Source of the DNA: Alviniconcha marisindica
Taxonomy: Eukaryota; Mollusca; Gastropoda; Provannidae
Assembly (NCBI GenBank): GCA_018857735.1
Contig: JABMCL010003896.1
Location: 62,001 to 126,000 of the forward strand
DNA: 64,000 bases
Direction of reading: 5' to 3'
In this document: positions 57,177 to 64,000 of the stretch, piece by piece
Numbering within the stretch: position 1 is the first letter of the stretch
Layout of the letters: every line of letters begins with the position of its first letter
The notes under the pieces: generated by a model
Told to the model about the DNA's origin: nothing
Databases searched by the model: none
The model's input: the letters and a program-made list of their open reading frames with translations, nothing else
Translations under genes and position numbers: made by a program

Positions 57177-58666
57177 CAACAACAACAACAACAAAACAAA
57201 AAAACACTGCCATTTGTTCACCTTTCTGGTAGGGTGGCTCCTTTTCTTGAAGTGCTACTGGCGCTGTCTTTGTTCTTTGTAGTTCAGTTAGAGTTGCCAT
57301 GGTATCTTAAAGTGAGAGTATAGTGGTTAAATATTTGTCATGCCACGAAAAATGAGGCATAAATCTGAAACAGAATGAGGCCCAGAGTGCTCATGCAGAA
57401 TCCACACACAAGAGAGTTAATGCTCAAACTACATAACACAAGTACAACAACAAAGACCCGAGTCGCCTACAGTAACTCTCACTGGCATGCGTGTAAATAC
57501 AAGGTACATAAATGTAGACACAACAGATGAAGCACGAGTTTGAAAATAATAGCTATGGCACCACGTGGTTGCCTTTTGGAGAGAAAATGTGCGGAAACAA
57601 AATCACAACCTGAATCTGTCTTCTTGCCAACCAAGCGCCTGAAGTCACTGAGACTTTGCTACTCACTTTTGAAAATAACGCTGGTTGTGTGTCATTGCAG
57701 TTAAATGAGAAGGGGAAGTAACTTCATGAAACCCTCACATGGATGAGAACTCTCTCTCGCTGGCTATGGCCTCTTTTGGGTCCCTCAGTGAGGTGGCTTG
57801 AATGACTTGTTTACCGACTTATGGCGAAATTATTCATTGTAATTTTCAAATTTTATTCACAAGATTATAGGGACATGTTTAGCACCTGCTCCCAGCCCCT
57901 TCCCTAGCTGGATCATATTCCATTCTTTCAAATAAAATAAAAAAATCGCAAGAAAGGTATAATGATTATAACCCATTACTGCCCATAGAAAATGTAGGAA
58001 CCCTTCAGAAGCGTGGTTAAGAAATACCTTTTGAGAAAACCCTTCAGATTTACACTTGATGTTTCTTGACTATGAGTACACCAAGTTCATTAAAACTAGT
58101 AAACTGGAACAGACGATTACATATTAAAGCAGTTTGTTATAGTAACACAGTCTAAGAAACGTTTCTTAAAAATTAGTGTTTAAATTGTTCTTGTCTGTGT
58201 CCAGCCTGGTAAGTTTTCACTTAATTTTAATTTGTCTTCTCTCAGACCTTGCAGGAATTCCAAGCTCAATTCCGACGCTGTTTTGAGGGAAAAGTTCAGT
58301 AGGAAGTACGTGAGCCATGTTCTGATTCGGGGCGAAGGTGTGCGAGTGGCCTGTGTGAAGTTCACTCAGGATGTCTTGACGGAGTCGCAGGCTGAGCAGA
58401 CTGTCTTGAGGCTGAAAGAGGTGTCCGGAGGCTTCAACCTGCAACACTCCGTGGCCTTCATGTACGCCTGCGTCGCCCGAGGGGAGGAGCACTACGACAA
58501 GAAGAACGTGGAGTCTGCTGCCTTCCGAAAACACTTCCCCACCACCCCTCTCATGGGCTTTTTCGGCCAGGGGGAGATTGGGTTCGAGTACCCCATTCAG
58601 TCACAACTGCCGCAGAATATTGTTCATGGCTACACAACATTTATTGCACTCATCTGTTTTCCCTGA
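50200..58666 (+). CDS. FBXO22: FBXO22, F-box and FIST domain protein
   Basis: FBXO22 is the substrate receptor of an SCF (SKP1-CUL1) ubiquitin ligase. Exons 50200-50309, 51213-51450, 53456-53636, 54579-54747, 56373-56606 and 58246-58666 join to 1,353 bases, exactly 450 codons plus stop, with every phase matching. Residues about 20-50 form the F-box ([20 protein letters not shown]). A FIST-type region follows: [77 protein letters not shown] and a YTTFIALI end, each aligning with human FBXO22 (403 residues). The conserved segments are intact. Introns hold several repeat arrays and LINE debris. The start has the context CAAAATGGC. Confidence 0.94.
50470..50640 (-). mobile_element. LINE reverse-transcriptase C-terminal fragment (antisense in FBXO22 intron 1)
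   Basis: The minus strand reads [20 protein letters not shown], then KRRLD, a typical LINE polyprotein ending (WNSLP...FKxxLD). Confidence 0.7.
50690..50715. repeat. G-homopolymer
   Basis: About 22 G in a row in FBXO22 intron 1; G-quadruplex-prone and likely to be length-variable. Confidence 0.9.
50755..51155. repeat. CA-rich minisatellite
   Basis: (CA)n grading into repeats of CAAGCAAACACAACATGTTC plus ACACAC, about seven copies, ending 60 bp before the exon at 51213. Confidence 0.93.
51213..51450 (+). CDS. FBXO22: FBXO22 exon 2
   Basis: Completes the F-box (SVCKLWKS) and continues to VVVLKKKE. The acceptor is CTCGTAG and the donor GTACAG. Confidence 0.93.
51850..52165. repeat. Tandem repeat, four copies (FBXO22 intron 2)
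   Basis: Units with GTGCTGGCACTGGCTTCAGT, CTTGCCATGATGTCTGAGTC, ACCTGGTAGTCCAACCA and TCCATGTTGA. Confidence 0.92.
52545..52632. repeat. (TG)n microsatellite
   Basis: Pure TG run. Confidence 0.98.
52632..52766 (+). mobile_element. SINE/LINE 3' tail, copy 3
   Basis: Near-identical to 23690-23862 over about 100 bp, from TTTGATAACATTTTCCAT to the (ATT)n tail. Followed by AG and CAGACAG runs. Confidence 0.82.
53456..53636 (+). CDS. FBXO22: FBXO22 exon 3
   Basis: [14 protein letters not shown] ... [12 protein letters not shown](G). Phase 1 end at GTGATT matches the start of exon 4 at 54579, making GIIGTSSD. Confidence 0.93.
54330..54425 (-). mobile_element. SINE-like repeat, antisense partial copy
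   Basis: GTGCTTAACATCCATAGAAA, CCATAAGGCTTATTAGGAAC, GGCCACCTCAACTTTC and CTCCTGAGCTCT form the reverse complement of the 45290-45466 family. A further partial copy lies at 55010-55075. Confidence 0.75.
54579..54747 (+). CDS. FBXO22: FBXO22 exon 4
   Basis: [20 protein letters not shown] leads into [12 protein letters not shown], aligned with human GFALLFPQIEGIKIQP. The phase demands the weak donor GTTTGT at 54748 rather than the stronger GTGAGT five bases on. Confidence 0.88.
54861..54970. repeat. Dispersed repeat pair, copy 1 (copy 2 at 57404-57512)
   Basis: ACACACAAGGGAGTTAACT, CATAACACAAGTGCAACAA, GTAACTCTCACGTGGCATGC, GTGTAAATACAAGGTA. The second copy, in the next but one intron of the same gene, is about 85% similar by eye. 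Confidence 0.75.
55078..55145 (-). mobile_element. Partial SINE-like tail (TAGGCGCTCCAAGTATTCATTATT)
   Basis: ATAATAATAATGAATACTTG plus GAGCGCCTAACCCACACAGG resembles 63528-63570 (AATAATAACTTAGAGCGCCT, ATCCCGCACAGG). Confidence 0.6.
55180..55495. repeat. (CA)n-rich minisatellite
   Basis: CA tracts with repeated AAACATTCATGCACACAC and ATGCATGCACGCA units. Confidence 0.93.
55565..55860. repeat. About 120-bp tandem duplication
   Basis: CACACCTTCTTCTGCAGTAT, CATGTCTGGTGGCACGTTGG, AGTGCTGGGAGGACACTCCT, GTAGAATGCGATGAAGAGTC occur twice almost identically and a third time diverged. Confidence 0.93.
56215..56372. repeat. 30-bp array ending in the acceptor of FBXO22 exon 5
   Basis: Five copies of CAGATTTGACCTTTTGTTGC plus TGTTCTGAAT. 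The last unit reads TGTTCTGAACAG and is the real 3' splice site; the others end in TGAATCAG. Confidence 0.95.
56373..56606 (+). CDS. FBXO22: FBXO22 exon 5
   Basis: [20 protein letters not shown] and [13 protein letters not shown] align with human NPELRVVLVFGYN and DMNIILAGGQVDN. The acceptor is formed by the last unit of a 30-bp array. The GTATGT donor gives phase 2. Confidence 0.92.
56915..57175. repeat. (CA)n microsatellite
   Basis: About 260 bp of CA with CACCAC interruptions and a CAACAACAAC end. Confidence 0.98.
58246..58666 (+). CDS. FBXO22: FBXO22 exon 6 (terminal)
   Basis: C-terminal domain: [62 protein letters not shown], stop TGA. The TCTCTCAG acceptor at 58245 is chosen by phase; a CAG nine bases downstream would also keep the frame. 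Confidence 0.94.
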
Positions 58667-59394
58667 GGTGGCCTTCTGAGCTGTTGGTGTGCAAGATCCA
58701 GTCACATAAAGGGTTAAAGAGAACGCTTATTTAACATGCTAATGTTTGGGGTAAGCCCCCTTTTCAAGCAAAGAAACGACGGTTACACAACAGTGAAACC
58801 GTGACAAACGAAAATGTAGGCTACTTATCCTCTTTCGGTTGCGGTGTGTTGGTGTCCAGTGTTTGGAAGAATGTTGGCGTGGATCTTCTTTTAGCATGCT
58901 GGCAGCCATCCTTGTTTCAGACTTTTTCTTGGCATACAGCTAATGCACTGTGCTGTGATTGTGATAGGGACTGGGGTGGCATGCCGCAGTGTGTTATTGT
59001 TGTTGTTGATCGCTTTTATGTAACGCTATTCCCCGCTCTAAAGCAGACACGCTAAACTCTTGTCGCATGTGATTCTAAATGAGTGACTGCAGTTTTTTGT
59101 AGCGCATTTTGAATTTCCACCAAAATGGTACACTTATGGCGCTGTTTGCTTGTTACGTGGCTGGTGCCGCATGAAACCGCTGCCATCTTGGCACTTTCTG
59201 TGTACGCCATATAACCATGCACCAGTTTACATCACTTCATGCAAAGCCGCATACGTAGGGTACATGCGTATTTAACTGTAACCTGCCGCCAACTGCACTT
59301 TTGGCAGAATGGCCCAGATCTTTTATGTGCTACTGCAGTAATGCGGTGGTGGAATGAATACTGAAATAAGAGTCAGCACAGACAGTTGACCCTG

Positions 59395-59475
59395 GAGAAG
59401 AAAATTCTGCTGCTCCTGCTGGGACTTGAACCCACAACCTTCAGATCACAGTCAGGTGCTGAGCTATCCATGCTC
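59395..59475 (-). mobile_element. tRNA-like SINE head
   Basis: The minus strand has TAGCTCAGCACCTG (A-box-like) and GGTTGTGGGTTCAAGTCCCA (B-box). No good anticodon stem, so a SINE or tRNA relic. Confidence 0.55.
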
Positions 59476-59678
59476 CTGATGTGTTTCTGCTTGTGTGGGG
59501 TGGAACATTCTCTTTACAAGCAAGCTTGATCAAGTATGTTTCCTAGTGTGTGAGTGTGTGTGAGTGTGCATGCGTGTGTGCATAAGATTGAGAGAGGGAG
59601 AGGGAGAATTTGTATATAATATATATTTGGAGAGAGAGAGAGAGATTTTTTTTTTAATATGTTGATATCTATTTGAAA

Positions 59679-59684
59679 ATAAAA
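59679..59684 (+). terminator. Possible FBXO22 polyadenylation signal
   Basis: AATAAA in GAAAATAAAATTATATG about 1 kb after the stop. No canonical AATAAA was noticed closer. Confidence 0.3.
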
Positions 59685-60316
59685 TTATATGTCCATGAGT
59701 ATGAAAATATATCAATTATTGTGATACTAACAGTTGAGTGTTGTCTGTATAAGTAATATTATGTACATCCAGTGTACATTTTTTTAATGCGTATTTCTGT
59801 CTTTCACATGAAATTCACTTTGTCTTGCCTTTCAGTTCTCTTTCTGTTTGATGTTTTAGTTCTGTTGTATATAGTGTGAAGTTTTTATTTTAAACTAAAA
59901 TTCCATGATTGCATTCAAATATGGGCCCAAGAAAAGCTTGAATAGATTTGTTTTGATTGAACTTAAAGCAAAAACAACAAGACCAGAAAATGGAGCCAGT
60001 TATTGATGTTGCTCAAGGTTGGTTGAATTGTTTTTTTTAAATAATTATGACCAGTGGCCCTGCTTATCGTAGAGCGGGAGAGCGAGACAGACAGACAGTA
60101 AAATGCGTGCATGTCCACATAATATACATATTTGACACATCCTATTCACCAATATTGAGAACGTAAACGACATGGTGGCCAGTCGGAAATCTTAAGAGGC
60201 AGGGCTCAGTTAGAGCCCAGCGCGAAAGCCGCTATTCCACCAGCCAACACAGTACCACATGGCGCTCAGACCCAAAGCCAGACTCCAAGCATCGGGTTAC
60301 TGTCCTTCCTTCCTCA

Positions 60317-60475
60317 TAGTTCAGGAGCTCACTGAGGTGGCCGTCCTGGGCTGTCCATCCCAACGAGCTTTCTGGTTTCTGTGGACGTAAAGCTATACTG
60401 AACCATGCTTCAGCATTGGTCTCAGCTTGTCCCTAATGTGTCAGCCGACATCTGAGGACATTAAGCAACACTACC
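60317..60475 (+). mobile_element. SINE-like repeat, full-length copy
   Basis: Same order of blocks as 45290-45466, ending in an (ACCT)n-like CTACCTACCTACC stretch. Confidence 0.8.
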
Positions 60476-60544
60476 TACCTACCTTCCTTCCTGCAGGAAG
60501 GGTGCCCGAAAGCGAGGCTTCGAGTGTGATCAAAATAAGCTTGT

Positions 60545-60850
60545 GAGGAAGTAAGTAAACATGGTGCTTAACGTCCGCAGAAACCGCAAGGCTTAGTAGG
60601 AAGGGGGGAGGGGGGAGGAGAGGGAGATTATATACCTATCGCTACACTGTCACCACCAGAATGGATCCTGCATTAAGATGGGCAGCGATGAGAGCCATTT
60701 TAATGTTTCATTAATTGTAAGGGACAAAGTCACAAGACGGTGTCCACAGACCACAATTTTTGAAGAGAAAGGAGAGCCGAAGCGGATTCGAACCGAGGTC
60801 CCTCTGCTTACCAGCCTAACGCCTTGCCGCTAGGCCAAACCGGCTCACGT
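60545..60850 (-). mobile_element. Composite SINE with tRNA head
   Basis: Minus strand: A-box TGGCCTAGCGGC (revcomp of 60826-60837) and B-box GGTTCGAATCC (60784-60794), an exact Pol III pair. A body follows (TTGTGGTCTGTGGACACCGT, GACTTTGTCCCTTACAATTA), then a fragment of the GTGGCCGTCCTGGGC family at 60545-60605. Confidence 0.75.
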
Positions 60851-61125
60851 GCTTGTGAGGAAAGAGGCGGGGCTTACATATCTCGAACTCAGCGTGGATG
60901 GAGTGTGCTCAAAAGCTTGTGAGGAAAGAGGCGGGGCTTACATGTCTCCAGCTCAGCGTGGATGGAGTGTGATCGAAAGCTTGTGAGGAAAGAGGCGGGT
61001 CTTCCGAGCTCAGGAGCTGTGTGAAAGTCGGGGTGGCCGTCCTGGGCTCCCATCCCTAATAAGCCTACGGTTTCTGTGGACGTAAAGCAACACTCAACCA
61101 TCAGGCGGGGCTTACATATCTCGAA
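60845..61125. repeat. 64-bp tandem repeat interrupted by a SINE
   Basis: Copies of AGCTTGTGAGGAAAGAGGCG, GGGCTTACATRTCTC and CAGCGTGGATGGAGTGTG start near 60849, 60913 and 60977. A SINE fragment (61007-61105) follows the third, after which GGCGGGGCTTACATATCTCG resumes, so the SINE sits inside the array. Confidence 0.8.
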
Positions 61126-61139
61126 CTCAGTGCGGAACC

Positions 61140-62080
61140 CAAACTCCAAGCACTGGTTTACGACATCCTTCTTTCAACCACTGCCGTATTTAGTTACGGC
61201 ATAGGGTCCAGAAAACTGTCAGCTAACGAGCAGTTTTTTGTTGGTGCTCAAACAGAAATAAGTTTGTTACAAACAACTCAAATAATATCAGACGTTTGTT
61301 TTATAACTGCCCATGTTGCTTACACCAGCTCAAATAAAACCAAAATCGTTTGAATCAAGACGGAACTCTTTTCTTTACCCGGGGCGGATGCGCCTCATGT
61401 TTACGTGCGTGCTTGGGCGCTAGGTTGCTTCCACAGTCTTAACAGTACCCGAACCTTTCGGAGGGCGCTGACCGCGTCGCTGGACAGCTAGCTCCGTGGA
61501 GATAAAGAGTGGCCCTTCAATGGCGTAACCAAATCTGGCAGAGTTCGGAAGAAGGTGCCGGAAAGCGATGCTCGGAGTGTGCGCGGGACCCTCTGTTGAG
61601 TTACCGATGTCGGGCGCCTGCTGCCAGTGGTTGAAGGAAAGCGTGTCACAACCCCCGCACCCTTTGCCGAGCTCGAGTGTCCAGTTCAGCTGCCGCAGCC
61701 GTATTCCCCTTGTGACTGCAGCAGCGCTGTCACTGCCGTGCGACAATAACTAGAACCTGACGCGATAGAACCTCCGTCCTGTTTGCCGTGTTACGGAAAG
61801 CGTTGACAAACAAACAAACAAACAACAAACAAAACAACATAAAAAATAGAATAGAATAAAAGGAATGTGAAGAAGCAGCGTGCACAAAATCAATATAGTG
61901 TGAAATATGTGTCGCGACAGGGAACGTGCAGTGCAGCTGTGCCACTGAGTAGAGCATCAACGCCAAAACCGACGAGAAAGACGACGGATGGCGACCGAAT
62001 GACCATGGTGATGTTCGTAGAACTCGTGTGATTCCCAGTAAAACTCGTCGGCCGATGTCAGAGCGCTGAAAGTGGAGAGA
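61140..62080. other. No recognised gene
   Basis: Moderately GC-rich sequence with open frames of up to 121 codons on the minus strand but no homology that I recognise. CAAACAAACAAACAA occurs at 61805-61830. Confidence 0.5.
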
Positions 62081-62084
62081 GACA

Positions 62085-62148
62085 AGACAAGACAAGAGAG
62101 ACAGAGAGACAAGAAGAGAGAGACAAGCTAAGCAAGTAGAGAGAGATA

Positions 62149-62218
<70 letters not shown>

Positions 62219-62285
62219 CTAAGCAAGTAAAGAGAGACAAGACAAGACAAGAGAGATAGACAAGACAAGAAGAGATAGAGAGACA

Positions 62286-62340
<55 letters not shown>
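62085..62340. repeat. (GA)n tract
   Basis: Purine-only AG repeat with GACAAGACAAGA variants. Ser/Leu-rich frames on the minus strand are artefacts. Confidence 0.97.
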
Positions 62341-62345
<5 letters not shown>

Positions 62346-63019
62346 GAGCCCTACGAATTGACTGTTGGAACTCAGTAAAAAGTGACAAAGATTGGTCTGC
62401 CATCGCTTTTCAAACGTCAGAGACACCACACTCTACCCACAAAACGTGCTTTCCAGTAACGACAGTTTGTGCTCAGGCCAGAACAAAACAGAGTCAGTCG
62501 GAAGGGAACAACTATAGCGTCTGAGAATAAATGATTTCACTGCGCTTTCAAGTACCACTGAAGCTACATCTCAGGCTTGGACCATACATCAAAGACAGTT
62601 AAGTATACATCACGTTAGAGTAAGCGGAAAGGAATGGTGATTTTTACAACGTAGCATTACCTTTCTGCTCGTTGATCGACTTAGAAACAGGCTTATTCGT
62701 CCACAATATCATGCACGGACAATGAGCAGAAATTCGACCCTCAGCAGGCGTGATTTTAATATTTCGTCCATGATTTAAACGCCGCGTCTTGGATGTTTCA
62801 GAACGTGTGTCCAGGAAATATATTCATTCGCGCGGCAGTCAGTACGGATCGTGACTCAGATTCAGACTCCATCCTGCGGGTTAAGGTACAACGGAGTCCT
62901 TGACCGTGTAGTCTGGTGCGCGCCGCTATCGTTCCACCGACAGTGTCAGTAACGCAAACAGCGTAAACAATCGTGCGTTACAGTCACGACGACAGGCGAA
63001 CCCCGCTGCGCTCCATTAA

Positions 63020-63264
63020 TAAGTCCCACGGCAGGCTCGGCGAGATTGATGCTGGCTGTGACAGAGTTTATTGCGGATGGGAGACAGGTTTAGGACTTCA
63101 TACGCTCCGCGTGGAGAGCGGCGGGTGATTTGGAAAATGACGCTTTGTGGACCGGGAGGACGGCTTGTCGTGGCGAGCGTGTGGCAGGTATACACAGACT
63201 GAATTACCTGCTCCTGTCCACAGTTTCTGCTGGAAGGTTCCCAGAGAAGTGATCAGCAGAAATG
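63020..63264 (+). other. Possible 5' exon of a further gene
   Basis: GC-richer than its surroundings, with CpGs. It ends GCAGAAATG then GTAAGTAT, a perfect donor directly after an ATG. A CTGTCCACAG acceptor lies 41 bp before that donor. No protein evidence. Confidence 0.25.
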
Positions 63265-63359
63265 GTAAGTATACTATTACATTCTTTCCTGTATTGTTCA
63301 AGTTTGACTGATTTAGGTTATTCAAGCAGATGAAACAGCAACAGCAGCAACGACAACAA

Positions 63360-63387
63360 AAACGACAGTGCAGTACTACTGCTACAG

Positions 63388-63428
<41 letters not shown>

Positions 63429-63470
63429 ACCACTACTACTACTACTGGTTTGTAGTAGTAGTAGTAAAGT
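63360..63470. repeat. (CTG)n and (CTA)n trinucleotide tracts
   Basis: ACTGCTGCTGCTG run, then CTACTACTACTACTGG, and an inverted GTAGTAGTAGTAG at 63453-63465. Confidence 0.95.
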
Positions 63471-63767
63471 CAACGCCAAAACCAAGTTCTTTTTTATTCC
63501 ATTCAAAGGAAAACGTGGTTGCCACACATAATAATAACTTAGAGCGCCTATCCCGCACAGGCTAAGGCCTGTATTACAGCGAGTACACGTTCTTTAAATG
63601 CGCAATTTGAAAAGAACGTAGAAAGTGCAAGACAATTCAGGCGTTAACTCGAGAAAGTTTCGCTCTGATACATGAATTACAAAGAAACAAATAAACAACA
63701 CATACATGACTGTATTAAAGATTCACAGTTTAAGAGTGCGCAGTAGCATACAGGCAAGGTTAAAACC

Positions 63768-63769
63768 AC

Positions 63770-63841
<72 letters not shown>

Positions 63842-63868
63842 CAGCAGCAGCAGCAGCAGCAGCAGCAG
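63768..63868. repeat. (AGT)n then (AGC)n trinucleotide tract
   Basis: About 24 AGT units followed directly by about 9 AGC units, a clean switch of repeat unit. Confidence 0.98.
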
Positions 63869-64000
63869 ACTAACACTTAAAACAACTGCAACAATACAGC
63901 AACGACAGCGGAGCTGTTACTGACTACTATTAAGCTGCTGCTGCTGCCGCCGTTACTTGTTCATATACGGCTACTATTTTACTGCTAATTTTACTTGACA

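Noticed and set aside
56870..57323. Poly-(TH) and poly-(CV) frames over CA/TG tracts, here and in many other places
   Set aside because: Translation of dinucleotide repeats only.
60776..60847. Functional tRNA gene on the minus strand
   Set aside because: A- and B-boxes are good, but the sequence is fused to a SINE body, and no reliable acceptor stem or anticodon stem was found by eye. A tRNA-scan score would decide.

Overview
This is eukaryotic nuclear DNA from an animal. Genes are split into short exons with GT/AG introns, and introns are full of (CA/TG)n tracts, minisatellites, SINE/LINE debris and small inverted-repeat elements. The conserved proteins are clearly metazoan. The repeat flavour (tRNA-headed SINEs, tails ending in an ATT run, LINE reverse-transcriptase C-termini) points to a lophotrochozoan, most likely a gastropod mollusc; that last step is inference. 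No bacterial, viral or CRISPR feature was seen.

Layout. (1) 1-36.8 kb, + strand: the 3' part of the checkpoint kinase gene ATR. 25 coding exons encode about 900 C-terminal residues (most of FAT, the whole PI3K-like kinase domain, the FATC tail). The 5' exons lie left of the window. (2) 38.5-40.8 kb, - strand: LSM6, complete in three coding exons and convergent with ATR. (3) 43.45-45.9 kb, + strand: HSCB, the mitochondrial Fe-S co-chaperone, two exons, divergent from LSM6. (4) 46-50.2 kb: intergenic repeats. (5) 50.2-58.7 kb, + strand: FBXO22 (F-box plus FIST), six coding exons with a consistent frame. (6) 58.7-64 kb: no recognisable gene, SINE copies, GA and trinucleotide tracts, and a possible 5' exon of another gene at the right edge. 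The four genes share no pathway (DNA damage signalling, RNA decay/splicing, Fe-S assembly, ubiquitination); they are housekeeping neighbours.

The most unusual feature is the ATR gene itself. Most long introns carry their own private minisatellite, often touching a splice site. Two arrays are made from ATR coding sequence: at least 17 decayed copies of the start of the exon at 28044-28201 stand upstream of it, and three copies of the start of the exon at 16163-16231 precede that exon, each with its own 3' splice site. As written, the activation-loop exon (31328-31394) also has a one-base frameshift, and a 44-bp perfect hairpin lies in the last intron.
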